Positions 1-12,614 of a stretch of 64,000 bases of DNA are shown piece after piece. The position numbers were made by a program, and so were the translations under genes. The notes beneath the pieces were generated by a model that worked only from the letters and a program-made list of their open reading frames with translations, did no database searches and was not told the DNA's origin. The first letter of the stretch is position 1. Every line of letters starts with the position of its first letter. This DNA is from Mesaphorura yosii (taxonomy: Eukaryota > Arthropoda > Collembola > Poduromorpha > Tullbergiidae), in contig WIXG01000158.1 of the NCBI GenBank assembly GCA_009869945.1, forward strand, positions 107,973-171,972, read 5' to 3'.

Positions 1-79
1 CGGTTCGTATCTGCAAATTGAAGCCTAAGAATTCAATCCTGAACCTGCAAATTGAATTCTGTGCTGCTGATTAGCTTAC

Positions 80-3000
80 ACTTTTGGTAATTCGACGTCC
101 GCATCCTCGCCTTCTTCGCCGGTGGGCTCGGGCGCATCTGGAAAGTGATTTAGTGATAAATAAGTGACTTTCGACAGTGACGAAGCGGACGAAGGCCTGA
201 GAATGGCTCCTCACCTCGCATGAAATCAACAAACAACGCCGAGCCGTCGATCAGTTTCACGTACTGCTTGCCGAGATGCTCGCCCACAAGTTTCCTTATC
301 TCTGAATCGAACCACTCCTTATCTTTAGGGTCAGAGAACCGATCAGTGAGGACTCGCGACGCTTCGTGGTGCCAGAGTGTTATCGCCGCACTCGGTGTGT
401 CAATCACAGTGCTCAGAGTCCCGACCATTCCTTGCCAGATTCGAGACAGGTCCCGCAGGTTGAAAATGTTCAGAAACTTCGCAGGCGTCGGGAGCAGCGT
501 CGCTCTCGTCGATTTCCAAAGCAACCGCGTGAGCACGACGAGCTTGTCGACGATTTGGCGGACGTCTTCTGTAAACATCCGCTTCGCATTGTAATGCCCG
601 CTGCTGATCGTCCCAAAAATCAAGTCGAGGGAATCGTCCGTCGGCAGAGTGCAGTTGAAAACAGAAAAATGACGCTGCACCAAAAAAGAAAGTATGTGAG
701 CGGGAAGTTTAAAGTTAGCGCCTAAACCCTCAGCGACGTATTTACGCGCGAATTTCAAAATACCTTCAGCCTAGAGGGAATGTCATTCCTTCCAGCGCCC
801 GGATGAATCATCGCGGCCACAAATTGCATGTCGACAAGGTGTGTGAATTCTCCAGGCTTCTCCAGATTGTAGAATCCCTTCATTTCGATCGTCTGGCGCA
901 CAATTTCATTCGTGACCTGCATAATATAATTTATAATTTATTACCCTTATTACTTATTTTTTATTTGGGCTCAGCATATTTGATTTTCGAAAAGTGACTC
1001 TTATTGGTGTTGGGGCAAACTGTCTCACTCGGGATAAACTCGGAATAAAAATATCGCTCGGGAGAATTCGTTACTTGATCGCCCCACTCGCTAATCTCAG
1101 GCAGGTTGATGTCGTCGACGAAGAGCGTCATTTTGCGGCCCCCCGTCGGGCCGAACGTCGTCCCGACCCGTTTTTCGAGGTAGCTCTCGACCGTCTTCTG
1201 GAATTGATACGGCGTCGTCGCGAAGGAGAAGTTCATCGTGCGGCTGAGGTGGAGCTCCGGATTGTAGAATCTTGTGTACGAGTCGAGCATCAGCGTCTTG
1301 GCGGAGCCCTGCTCGCCAATCAGCAGGACGGACTTGCCCTGCTTGGCTACAACATCGATCCAATAGTGCGTCCGGATGTTGTCCACGTTCGGGACCAAGA
1401 TGGCCGCGAATTCGTTGATATAGTTTTCAGGCAGCGTGAAGGACTCGAGCTTCGTTTTCCAGGGCAGCCACCTGTCGCCTTCGACGAGGTAATCGAACAC
1501 CGTCTCACCACGGCCGTCGGTGCCTCTGCATTCGGGCATGGCGAGCTCAAACTCTTCCTGCCTCAGAAAGACATCCAGCTTGATTCGATCCTGCGACTCG
1601 AGAAAGGCGCCGATGCTCCACGCAAAGCAGAATGCGAAGATCCGCCGAATTTCCTTCTCCGGCAGTTTCTTCTCCGCGCTCCAACTCAGCGGATTGCGAA
1701 TAGCTTCTCGTGCTTCGGTCGTTTCCGTGTCTTCCTCCGGGAGCACGCCCTCCAGCAGCGTCAGGAGCTGAGAGACGACGTTGCACTCCAGCACCGGCAT
1801 TTTGAACTGGAGCGCCTGGCGAGCCCAGTCAAAGACGGGAAAGAAGGCGCGATCCAAGCAGGCGCGGAGCACCGACGCCAAATGCGCGTCGCGGTGCTTA
1901 AGCCACGCTTCGACGATGGGGCTCCAGTTTAGGCCAGAGGAGCTCATATAAACCTGCAGCAAATAAAAATAACCCATCACGATTTTCTTCCGCGCTGCAA
2001 TTTTTTGCGCCAGGCGAGATTTACCATTCCGTTCCGGGAAACTGTCGCTGGAGATGCATTGTCAATGTTGTGAGGCTCGAAAATCAGCTTGCATGTCGGC
2101 GACATCGGAAGCCGGTCGCCATTTGCGAGCGTCAGCGTTTTGTTGTCGTCCAGAACGGAATTCAGATTTTCAATCCACTGCAGCCGTGGAGCAAGCAAGC
2201 AAGGAAAAAAATTAGTATTACTATTAGTAGTTTACAAAAGTATTAAGGTCAGACAGAAGTCTTATCAGATATTTTACCAAACTGTCGACTAATTGCAGTC
2301 GCAAGCGTGAAAGAGAATTAAACAGTTTTTGAAGGATTCGATTTTGGAGGCTCGCCTGAATTCAGAATTCAGACGCCTTTCGCGCCTTACCTGGTCCGTC
2401 CAACACCAGCCAAATGTGTTCTCCTTTCTTCGATCGGAGCGTCTTTCTCCATAATGCCGAGAAGACGCCATCGGTCCAGTCATTCGTCGACATATCCAGG
2501 CGACCAAACATTTGATGGGCGTTGATGGCCTTTGGATTCATTCGCATTTCTCTGCAAAGACAGACGACCACGACGGCATGACAGAATATCTCAGCCCCAT
2601 ACGTGTGAGAAAATCTCATACCGGTGAGGAGTTTCCACGTTCAACGCGCGAAGGAGCGTCCGAATGCAAGTCGTTTTTCCCGCTCCGCTCGGGCCGAGTG
2701 TCATAATTCCTGGAGGGCAGAATGCAAATGCAAACAAGGCGGCGCGGTAAACTTAAATTAAAAATTCGTATTCTTACCGTGCCGAACTTGCTGCGTCTCG
2801 TAAAGCTGAATCAGCTTGAGAACCCACGGCTCATGAAAAACGAGGCCCTGCTGCTCCGCCTGGGCGCGGATGACCTCCTGCAGGTCGGGGTACAGCGTTT
2901 TCTCGAAGGCGACGTTCGGGAACAAATCCGCGACCAGAGACATGAAAAGCGGCTCGTCTTCGTCGATGAGTTTTGAGAGGTTCATGTCGCGGAGGACTCG

Positions 3001-6000
3001 CATGACGATCGTGCTCTCTGCGTCCCGCGAATTCGCACGCTTCGCCGTGCCAAGTGTCCGAAGCACCGACAAAATGTTGCGGAGCCCGAAATCGTAGTGG
3101 ACTTGCTTCGTGAGTTGCTCTTCGCACAGTTTGTAGAGCGTGTAAAACTTCCGGGCGAGCGTGATGTTTTCCAGGAAGCCGCAGCTCGCCAGCTTCACGC
3201 GTATTATAATTTGGCGGTCCGGAACCATCATCGCGACGGTCCGAAACTGCACCTTCAAGTTTTCCGGGAGTTCTTGACGCCCGGCGTAGCCAGGATTCTG
3301 AAATACAGTAAAACGTTAATTAATTGAGACAGCGTACGTACGGCAAAAACTCCGAGACGCTTGCCATCGTAATGAAAATCCCGAATTCGGGGTTCAAGTC
3401 CACCAACTCCCCGTCCGTGAAGATAAACTGCTTCTTCCGCTCCCGGCGACACGCGAGCACGACGGCAATTTGCTGGGACGCGACGGAGAGCACGGGCAAG
3501 TCGATTCTAAATTACGACAAGCAAACCAAACGAGCGAGTGTATTGATAACATGCCATACCAGCTAACCAACTGAACTTGACTTACCTGTTAAATTCGTCC
3601 TGTGCACAAATACGAAAAGGCGTGAAAGCATTCAAATACGTACTTAACTTCGTTTCTGTAGTTCTTTGCATGATTGCATGCATGGATCTTACGTACAAAG
3701 CATCCGTAGCTGCCCGACTGAGCCAAGCCTGTAATTTAATTAATTAAAGTGTTTAGATTATAAGATATTCTTCCATTTAGCATGTAATTGTTGAAAATTG
3801 TGCAGTTACCTTTGTAAATCCGTCCTAGGCCCTTGTAATCCATTTGATCTGCAGTTGCCGGTTATCAATTGCACAAAACACAATCAAAATAACCAAGATA
3901 AGGTGTGTATTCCGCTGCCAGTGATCTATAAATGAAGAATCGTACCTGAACAATTGAAAACGACGACGTATTTGCCCAGTGTCTTGCCCATGTCCTTCAC
4001 CGTCTCCGTTTTTCCGGTTCCCGCAGGGCCTGATTGCAAAAAAGGCCAAGAAATTCAGCCTTTTCTGCTGAAAGCGTTGGGGCTAAGCGTCTGTAGGAGC
4101 TTACCCGCTGGGCATCCGCCCATGCTGAGGCTCAGCGCCTGCGCCAATGTGATGTAGCACCTGTCCGTCAGCGGAGTGATGACAAGCCGCTCCGTGGCTC
4201 CGAGATACTCGTTCTGATACACGAAATACACGTCTGTTATGAAGATTTCGGTGATGTCCATGTCCTGCCGGAAGTAGAATCGGCACTGCTTCGCCCACTC
4301 GAAGTCCGTCGTCGATTTTACGTTCAATCGGCACTAAATTGAAGAACAAATTCGAATTGGAGTCGATCTTCCGCAAATTGTACGGTACAGAATTCAAGTG
4401 GGCTGATACCAAAGTGTCGAAAATGTCTCGCTGATGAACGTGGATCGTGATAAACGTCTCAAACTTGATCCGGTCGATTTTGCTCAGATTTCGTGTGGTT
4501 TGGTCAATCTGCAAGAAGAAATACGACGACTCAGGCATCGAGGCGTCGAAATACTGTAATGCTGCGAATCACTAACCAGTTGATTCAGCATGTCGAGAAA
4601 GCGATTGTTGACTTCCGGCATGATTTTCCTGTCATGCCTGGCTTGAATGAGCGCAGACTCCGAATCTCGGGTCCAAATCATTTGCAGAGCCAGAATTCCG
4701 ACCTGAGCTGGCAGTTCTTCGAGAATTTCAATCAAATTGCACTCGCCTTCCGTGACGGTGATGTACGCCTCGCGAATTATCGTGTGGAGGGACTGCCGAG
4801 AAACGTGAAGGAGCTGCCCCAGCCAAATTTCCACACTGCCCTCGGCTTTTACGGGTCTTTCGAGCTAGAAGTGGAAATTAAACCGTTAATGAAAATAATT
4901 TAAGCGCACAAGGCACAAATTGGTCGGTTACCTTGATTGACTCGCCCTCGGAAGAGTTAATTGCAATTATCCTGTTGTAATCGGTCTCATGGAATTTGAC
5001 GGTCGCGATGTTATCGAAGATTGAAAGCAGATGCGACTGAATCGTGTGCGAGTCCGACGCCTGGCCAAGAATCTCGAGAAGTGCCGGATCCGAGACGAAG
5101 AAAAACCTTGGAAAGAGGACTCTCTTCTTTTCCAGATAACCGGACAGGGATTTTTGGCAGATTTCTAGCTCTTCCTGAAGATGAGGGAGAAGCTGCTTCA
5201 GGAGGTCGTCTCCAACACAGCAACTGACCGTGTTTGGCGTGTCGTGCGCCTTCAGCATGATTTTTTGCCAGGAGTAGTCAATTTTACTGAATCTGTGAGC
5301 ATGAAATACATTTTGCAAAATACCAGACAGGAATTCATGCATTCGCGTATTCGCGGTTCACGATTTCGAGTTTACCGCTTCGCCTCCTTCGGCAGTTGTT
5401 TGGCGATGTCACCGCCGACAAAAACAGCTTCCAAGTACACCCACATATTTTGTACGAGGAGCCATCGCTCCAGGATCTCATTCGTGTTGGAGAGGTCGCT
5501 GACCCACTTTGAAATCTGTTTCTTGAACGGAGCGTTGTACCGATTCGAAAGCAGTGATCCAAGAATCATCAACGAGTCTTCGAGCTGCGAAATCGTTTCG
5601 GCCGTCCTGAAAAACCATTAAACCATAGCCATGCATTTCAAATTATCACGCCAAAAGTTTCGACCTGCGATATGCGATTGCCATGCCATCTTTTCTTCTT
5701 TTTCTTACGTGTCGCCCCGCAGCAAAAGTTCGCCGCGATTTTTGAATGCGATGAACGTCAGCTCGTTGAGGCTCCATTCATTCGTGACTTGGCGCAGTTT
5801 GGCTTCGATGTCCCGCTCCTTCAGTGCCGAAATGCAGACGTCTTCGATGTCCTCCTTGAATTGGAGGAGCGGAGCGTCGAGAATGTCCTTCAAGCACAGT
5901 GTCTCTTTCTCCAAATCAAACTCGTGGTTCGTAATGTCAGTAATTCTCTGCCAATGCCTCGGTTTCATTGACTTGTTTGACATGAGCTCCAGCAGCGGGC

Positions 6001-9000
6001 AAATGTCGTTGAAATCGTCGATGGTCTTCTTCAGCGCGAAGAAGGCGGGCCACTCCTTCAGACCTTTCGGCAGTTTTCGGCATCTGTTTTGGAATTCGAC
6101 GAGTTCATTGTTTATCTCCTCGATGCTGACGTCCTTCCAGAGAATGTCGTAGTAGCTCGCCACACGGTCGATGACGTCATTGTACAAGCGGTAAAGCTTC
6201 TGGAGGAGATTGAGCTCTTTCTTAATGTTGGACAGCCCAACGTTGTCTGTCGTGACCATCCCGAAAAGCTGCTGACCACTCGAAAGCTGGCCGTTGCGGC
6301 GCCAGAGCGAATCGAAGCGATTCTGCGAAAATTCAAAACACATTCGAAGCCCGTGAAGTTCAAATTTCAAGTGAAAATTCCTTTTCCGCCGGGAAAATTC
6401 AAATTTCCTGCCTGACAATTCAAAATTGTCACCGAAATACGTACCTGAAAATACGCCAGCTTGTCCGAAGCTTCTCTCGGCGATAAACCGGGCACCATCG
6501 GACCTTCGGCCACGTAAGACTCGCAAAAGGTCGCCGTTTCGATTTTGAAGGTATCGAGATTCTCCAGCAACTGTTTCTGGAAGGAAGGGTGGAGTCTGTA
6601 CACCATTTCGGAGACCTGATCCGCGGTGAACTGGAGCTTGCGGTAAAGGTACGAGAGCGACTCGGCGTCGTCGAGCTCGTCCGACGTGACGGGGATGTTG
6701 TACTTGGTCACGATGAAGAAGGCCTCCTCAACAGGCGGAATGCGGAGGTCCAAATCCACGTCGGCGTCCCGAAATTTCTGTAGCGACTCCATCGCGAATC
6801 TGACGTCGTCAATTTCGATAATTTTGGTTTCGAGCCGCTTTTGCAGGTCGTTGATGGCCAGGAGCAGAAATTCCATCTCGCGCTTGTACCGGTTTTTGAG
6901 TCCGACTCCATATTTTAAGACGAGCTCGTGGCTTTCGCGGAGGAGTGCCTTCTTCAATTTCTCTGCGCGTGCAAAGCACAACGGGCGTCTGGACACATTA
7001 AAACTTTTGAAACTACCTGCTTAAATGAGCTTACCAGAAATGATTCTTATGGCACCAAAGTCGTAGTAATCGAAGAGCTGCTGGAGTCTCTGCTCGCTCT
7101 CTTTGCACTCGTCCAGCTTCTGCTCGTATTCGACCCAGTCAGGGTTCGACTCCCGAAACTGCTTCACGACAGCGTAGCGATAAGGATTCCAGAGAAAGTC
7201 AAACGTGTCCCAATTTTGCATAAAATCCATGAAACTCTGCAGGGCGCACCGTAAAATAAAATACAGTTTAAAACCCGCCGTGCCGCCGGCTGTTGAATTA
7301 ACCGCGGGGATTTACCTCTTTAAATATCTGCGTGCAATTCGCGAGCGCCGACGTGTACTTTGCAATTTCTTTGCTGTCGCAGACCATCGCGAAATAATTG
7401 TACGGCTGGTAGGGCGGGCCGATTCGGTCTTGAGAGAGCCCGCGATACAGCTGGCGGCGTCTTTCCTTCTTCTGGCTGACGGCAGCGTGGAACGTCGACG
7501 ACTGGAATTCGGCATTGGCATTGTTTCCATTGGCTGCCGCTAAGTGGGCCGGGTAAACCTGCCATTGGCCAATGCCCTTGCTCGCAGCGACGATGGCCCG
7601 ACCCACCTGCGTGATAGCCTCCTGAATCTGCTCCATCGTCGGCTTGATCACGACGACGGAGCCCTGCAGCTTCGCCTCCAGAATGAAGACGGGCGTGTCC
7701 TCCGTGAAGGTCGAATCTTCTAGCCCGGGCGGCACGGGCGCCAGCGTCGACATTGAATGCAGCGCCGATTTGAGCCCCTTCGACCCGATGAACCGTCTCC
7801 GCAGGAGGCAGAGACTGTTTTTAATTATTCGCACCACGACTTCGTACACTTGCCGAGAAAAGTAGTGCTTCACGTCCTCGTTGGCGGTTTTAATCAGCTC
7901 CCGCATCTCCTTCGAGCATTTTCCGCTCAGGACGCCATGCAGCAGGTGTGGGTTGTCGTAGTACTGATCCGCGATCGACCAATCAGTCTGCCCGCTCCGC
8001 TGGCTGCTTGGAGAGCCGTAGCCGTCAATCACGCTGCCGCCTGCGGCGTCAGAACAGCCGGAGTTCGGCTCCGCGTCGGCCGTTGGCGACATGCAAGTCA
8101 GGTTACTTGTGGATGACATGACTGAAATTCGAATTCAAAAAATCCCGAATTTTTCTACTTTCCTGGTTCGGTTCAACGGTTCTTACTTTCGCCCAAAATC
8201 GGGTTCATTTTCTCTAGCTCAAACTGGGAAATTATCTTCTGCCCAATGTCCTGCCCGGAGGTCGCAATCAGCTCGATGAGGTTGTCGACCAGTTTGTGGA
8301 GGCGGACGCTTTTCTCATGCACAGCCTAAAATTCAAATTAAGGACCAAAATAAGAGGGTTAATTGTACTTCAGATCAGAATCAGCCATAAGTCAATCTTA
8401 CAGTGGCACCATCGCGTAGGCATTTGTAATTCCGGTCGAGGAGGTCGTCCAGCGTCCACGGCAAGTCAGTGAACTCGGAGCAGAAGAGAATCTCCTCCAT
8501 TTCGTCGAAGACGTCTTGAACCTGGTATTCAAAGGTATCTTGGGTCCTGCGGAGGAAATAGTGAAGAAGCTTATTTGTTTGTTTGGGTAATTATAAGCAC
8601 ACGCGAAATATCAAATGGCGTGCTCGGCGTTCTTACGTGAATACGAGTTCGTTGAATTCTTCGATCGCTTTCAGACACTGCTTGAAGTATCCCTCAAATA
8701 GTGTGCTTGTCCAGTTTATGACCGTCAGTGCGGGCTGGAATATGGAGCCGAGGCGCAGGATTTGCTGGAACAGAAACGGTCGGACTTGCCGGTCCACTTT
8801 TCGGACTGCCCGTTCGAATCTTTCCAGTAGCATCTGCAAGAGCCGTGCAGAAGAAGAGGAAAGCATTAGATTCACGTTTTAAATCCAGTCTAGTTAACTC
8901 CAGGAGATGAGAGCGTACGGAAAGCTTATCCGTGACATTTGTGAAATGATCCGATTTCATCAGCAAGATTTTTGCGGGAAGCGGAATGTCAACGCCGAGT

Positions 9001-11624
9001 TTGACGAGGCACTCGCATTCGGCGACCAGCGTGATTATCTTCCGGTGCAGGTTGATTTGGGGCAGGTCCATAATTCCAATGTTGAGAATCGGTTTCTTCA
9101 GCGGGTCCTCGATCGACATCAGCTGGTTAAGAAAGCGCGGAAAGGATTAAATTTTCAAATTCCAAAGAATCTAAAAGCTCAAGCTCACGTCAATGTCATT
9201 GACCCAATACTTCAGGATTTGGATTTCGAAGGAAGCAGCTTCCATTGCGAAGCGATTGTACTCCTGCACCAGAAGCTTGTATTGTGGGAGGAGCTTCAGG
9301 TGGTCGTGGCTTGCAAAGTCCTTCGTGAATGCCTCCAGCTGAAGCACCATCGACCGGATCCACATTATCTTCCCGCCGACAGGTGGCATTCCAAGCGGGA
9401 CGTGGTCCTTCTCCTTATTCTTCTGGAACGCCTTCCTTGTCGCGGCGATCCTCGACGCAAAATACACGCCAATTCGCTCGTATTTATCGTCGAGGGTCGC
9501 GATAGGCACGACTTTCGTGACCGCTTCGATCCGCTTCAGGAATTTGATGGCCTGCGGGCTCTCCCACGTGTTGTGGTAGCTCCGCTCAATCATCCGGCTG
9601 AGGATGTGCTTCAGCCCATCGATTTTTTCCATGAATTCGGCGTAGTCACGGTCAAACTCTTTGTTGCGGTAGTCGAGGTGGTTGTACGTCCGACCCGTCA
9701 GGAGCTGCCCCACGTGCATCTTGAATTCCTTCTCTTTCTCTTCGATCGTGTCGTCCCACAGGAGCCCGCACACGTGCGTCGAGAAGAGCCGCTCGTAATT
9801 GTCCAGCGTATTGAAAATGTTGAGCAGTTTCATGAGCCGGTCGCAGAATCCGTTGAATTTGCCAAAGATAAAGCTTTGGCTGATGCAAATCTCTTTTCCT
9901 TGGCTGCTCGTGCTTAGACCCGGCGTTGGCACGGCGGCAGCAGAAGATTTTGAAGACCCGGACCTGCTGTTTTTCGCCAAACTGTTCTTGTATGCCTTCT
10001 TATAAGCCTTGTTCAGGTCCAGACAATCGATAATCTTCTGGCGGATCGAATTTCTTGGCTGATTCCAAACGTTGTACTTTCCGTTGCTGGTCAGGTGAAT
10101 CTTGCAGCGGATTATCATCTGATTTGTGATCTGAATAGGCAGATTAGCTTAATTAACTGATTAATCAGCTTAATTTTTGCATAGACTATTTAAAAGTGTG
10201 TCTAATCGCTGATTAAGCAGTTACCTTTATCAGAAGATGCGAAATCCGCTCCGAAGTCGTGTAGTACATCGACGTGGTCTGAATCATCATCACCGTCTGT
10301 AGCAAATTGTGCACGTCACCCCGAATCTTGACCGGGGAGTCCAAGTAAAGCGAATGGCAGATCTTATCAATGCGATCGATGTAGGTTGCGTTATCTTTCG
10401 CTTCTGTGAAGCAGAATTTGAGTTGCTGATCGAGTTGTTTCCAGTCCTTCACCGCAGGCGAGCCGGCCAGCTGCAGACAAAAGAGCGTAAACTTCATTTC
10501 GCCTGAGTGGATCTTGTCGGTGAGGAGCGCCAGGCGCGAGGCCCTCCGCTTCCAGTATTCGACTTCATCTTGCGGGCCGTTGCAGTCGAGATCCGTGCGG
10601 AGCCGTGTGGACTCGAGCACGATTTGCAGCACGTCGTAAGTCCATGATTTCATAAATGAATCAAGCACGGTAATCTTTTCGGGGGTTTTAACGATCTTTC
10701 GCAGGTCTTCGATCGTCTCGCTGCCTGTGAACAACTTCGGGGAGCCCATCAGCGAGCTGTACTCAATCTGGATCGCCTCCCAGACTCGGAGCACCGAACA
10801 GAATGAACGGAGAGCCGGAATGAGCCGTTTTCGCAGCGTGGCGCGGACGAGCTCCGAATATTCGTAGTCGTCCACTGTCAGGCCGCCGACGCCCGCCCCG
10901 CCGCCCGGAAGCGCTGATGCCGCTCCGCCAATCGCCATGCTCGACATACCCGAACTGGTGCTCGTCTGGAAGAGGCTCGACGAGGTGGCCTCGCTGATTC
11001 CCATCAGGCAGGGGATGTACACGTTTTCTATCGTCTTGTACATGCAGCGGATGTCCTGGCCAGGGCTCCTCGCGTCAAGCGTCCCGCACATGATCTCCTT
11101 GTTGTAATTCTCTTCGGTCACGCCCTTCAGTGTGCTAGTTCGCAGAAAGTGCACGGCGAGACCGGTCAGGAGCAGCGGCGGCTGTGCTGCGTCGGCGTAA
11201 ATAAGGCAAGGCTTAGCCTTCGACGAGCCGCCGACGCCAGCTCCCAATCCGCTGCTGCTGTGCTGCTTGGCGGCGTTGAGCGGCTTGGATTTCAGCGCCT
11301 GAATTAAAAAATACGCGGGAGGGCAACAAGGATTCATGTCTCATGTGGCTGTAGCATTTTTTTTACCTGCAGCGAGTCAGCGCCGCCCCCGCCGCCACCC
11401 TCCGGCGGCGCCTCCTTCTGGAAGTAAACAATCAGCGCCGTCGGGCTTTTGGGCTGGGAGAAGGCGTGGAGCTTCTGAACGAGCCCGGCGTTGTGCAGGT
11501 ACTCAGGGAGATCCGATCTCGAGATCCCCGTGACGTCTGAGATGTAAGAGTAAAGGTACTCCAGTCGGGCGTCGCTTTCAGCACGGCGTTTGTTGCCACT
11601 GCCGCCGCCGTCGACAGCCGCCAT
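80..11624 (-). CDS. DNAH5/8-like: Outer-arm axonemal dynein heavy chain, DNAH5/DNAH8 type (5' part, cut by window edge)
   Basis: Motor subunit of the outer dynein arm of cilia and sperm tails. The ATG is at 11624. Coding exons (minus, in order): 11624-11367, 11298-10225, 10130-9189, 9122-8919, 8833-8637, 8546-8402, 8325-8187, 8121-7316, 7236-7035, 6962-6445, 6322-5709, 5606-5376, 5292-4932, 4864-4577, 4508-4410, 4333-4105, 4029-3946, 3848-3810, 3728-3697, 3599-3586, 3506-3365, 3297-2778, 2709-2622, 2551-2391, 2177-2025, 1953-1075, 916-764, 674-215, 137-80. About 3030 residues are present: N-terminal tail with Gly/Ser-rich insertions, linker, AAA1 (P-loop GPAGTGKT, Walker B FDEFNR), AAA2 (GPSGAGKT) and AAA3 (GEQGSAKT, Walker B FVDDIN). 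AAA4-6, stalk and C-terminus lie beyond the left edge. Exon phases agree throughout except between 2391 and 2177, where 11 nt encoding the conserved V-D-A-I appear to be missing. The intron 3364-3298 starts with GC. Strong similarity to DNAH5 over the linker and AAA modules; Drosophila kl-3 is of the same class. Confidence 0.95.
3586..3599 (-). other. 14-nt microexon encoding AAA1 Walker B (D-E-F-N-R) of the dynein gene
   Basis: Between the exon ending in Gly-Cys-Phe (3728-3697) and the exon starting Ile-Asp-Leu (3506-3365), the conserved Asp-Glu-Phe-Asn-Arg is supplied by 14 nt flanked by a CACAG acceptor and a GTAAGT donor on the minus strand. Phase 0 in and phase 2 out fit both neighbours exactly. 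The aspartate and glutamate are the Walker B catalytic residues of AAA1, so skipping would both remove the ATPase site and shift the frame. Confidence 0.88.
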
Positions 11625-11639
11625 CGCTAATTTATTATT

Positions 11640-12205
11640 TTACTGGTTTTTCCTTCGTTTTGAACTGCATTGCTGGAATGCGAAAATCCTTCAAGACTCT
11701 TACGAAAATGATGCCAAAGATCGTTTTAATTAGCAAGTTATTTATTTCTTCAGGTTTCAGCTTGTTTAATCAATCAAGATCGATCCGAAGGCATTTTTCT
11801 TTCTGCTGCAACGGAATTCGGCTCGTGTGGAATGAATTCGGGCATTCCTGACCTCAGAGTAGGTTTGTCAGGCGTATTGATCAAGCAAAAGAATGCAAAT
11901 TCAATGAACAGCGACTCCAATTTCTCAAAACAGCGTAGACTCGTGATTTTTTGTTTGTGTTGTGTTTTTATTCGAGAACAGAATCAGAAACGGAAATAGA
12001 AACAGAAATCCAATCCAAAATGCGTCGCAGAAAGACAAGACAAGAAAGAAAGCTGAAGCAAAGAAGGAAGAAGAAGAAAATTTAAAATTAACGCTAAATG
12101 AAAGGAAAACTACACAGAATCCGAATGAATATCAAATCAGGTCGGTCCAAAGTCGAAGCCGTCGAATTTCGTCACCCAAACACCGCGCCATCGAATCCGT
12201 GATTT
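11640..12205. other. Intergenic region between dynein 5' end and peptide gene 1
   Basis: AT-rich and purine-rich non-coding sequence with no recognisable coding or RNA feature apart from the poly(A) signal of the peptide gene to the right. It should contain the dynein 5' UTR and promoter; no clear TATA box was seen upstream of the dynein ATG. Confidence 0.5.
11967..11972 (-). terminator. Poly(A) signal AATAAA of peptide gene 1
   Basis: AATAAA on the minus strand about 234 nt downstream of the stop of the tyrosine-rich peptide gene at 12206-12500. No nearer canonical hexamer was noticed, so the link is plausible but not proven. Confidence 0.45.
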
Positions 12206-12500
12206 TTAACCGTAGTAGACGTAGGGAGAGTAGTAAGACGGAACGTAGCTTCTGTAGTGGCCATAGTAGGACGGGTAGTAGGAGTTGTAGTAGGAGCGGT
12301 AGCCGAGGTAGGACGGGTAGGCGTAGCTGCTGCCGTACACGAGGTACTTCCCCTCACGCGCGTCAGACTCCTCAGCCTGCTCGCTGCCGTACGCCAAGGC
12401 GACGAAAAGGGCGGCAAAGAACAAAATCTGTAAAGAAAAAACTCCCAACGTTAAAAACGCCCGCGAATTTTTCGAAATTTGAATTGTTTACCTTGAACAT
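12206..12500 (-). CDS. Short tyrosine-rich secreted protein, paralogue 1 (76 aa)
   Basis: Two coding exons: 12500-12492 (Met-Phe-Lys, ending AAG|GTAAAC) and 12427-12206 (acceptor TTTACAG). The N-terminus is a clear signal peptide (ILFFAALFVALA), followed by an acidic pro-like segment with E-E-S-D-A-R-E-G-K, then a tail with more than 20 tyrosines in Tyr-Ser-Ser-Tyr, Pro-Ser-Tyr-Tyr and Gly-Tyr-Arg blocks and no cysteines. The exon layout, signal sequence and ESDAREGK block are shared with the neighbours at 13280-13697 and 14495-14955, so the three are paralogues. A TATA box lies about 106 nt upstream. Function is unknown; composition resembles cuticle, eggshell or silk-like structural proteins, but no named domain is recognised. 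The DAREGK block could be a processing site (inference). Confidence 0.85.
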
Positions 12501-12605
12501 TTTGAAGTTGGTGGTTTTTGAAGCCGGAAGTGACTTGAGAAAGTGGACAAAAGATTCTGTTGCAAGAAGGAAGAGGTGACTGACGAACGTGGAGCTGGGC
12601 AGCAG

Positions 12606-12614
12606 CCTTTTATA
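12606..12614 (-). promoter_or_regulatory. TATA box of peptide gene 1
   Basis: TATAAAAGG on the minus strand, about 106 nt upstream of the ATG at 12500. Each of the other two paralogues has the same TATAAAAG core at a similar distance. Confidence 0.75.

Noticed and set aside
994-1932. Long plus-strand frame of 312 codons opposite dynein exons
   Set aside because: It lies entirely over the AAA2-AAA3 exon of the dynein on the minus strand and has no family motif; it is an antisense shadow of biased codon use.
4337-4409. Later donor at Asn-Ser|GTACCG for the dynein exon starting at 4508
   Set aside because: Using the earlier donor TTG|GTATCA at 4409 restores Asp-Thr-Leu-Cys-Arg-Leu-Asn-Val-Lys-Ser, which aligns without gaps to DNAH5; the later donor adds residues.
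6963-6990. Acceptor at 6989 for the dynein exon 6445-6962
   Set aside because: It puts the exon in the wrong frame and meets a stop; the acceptor at 6963-6965 gives a gap-free match to the family.
8907-9917. Plus-strand frame of 336 codons
   Set aside because: It mirrors dynein tail exons; the minus-strand reading matches DNAH5 residue by residue.
11962-12579. Arg/Ser-rich plus-strand frame of 205 codons
   Set aside because: It is the complement of tyrosine-rich peptide gene 1; Tyr and Ser codons read as Arg and Thr on the other strand.
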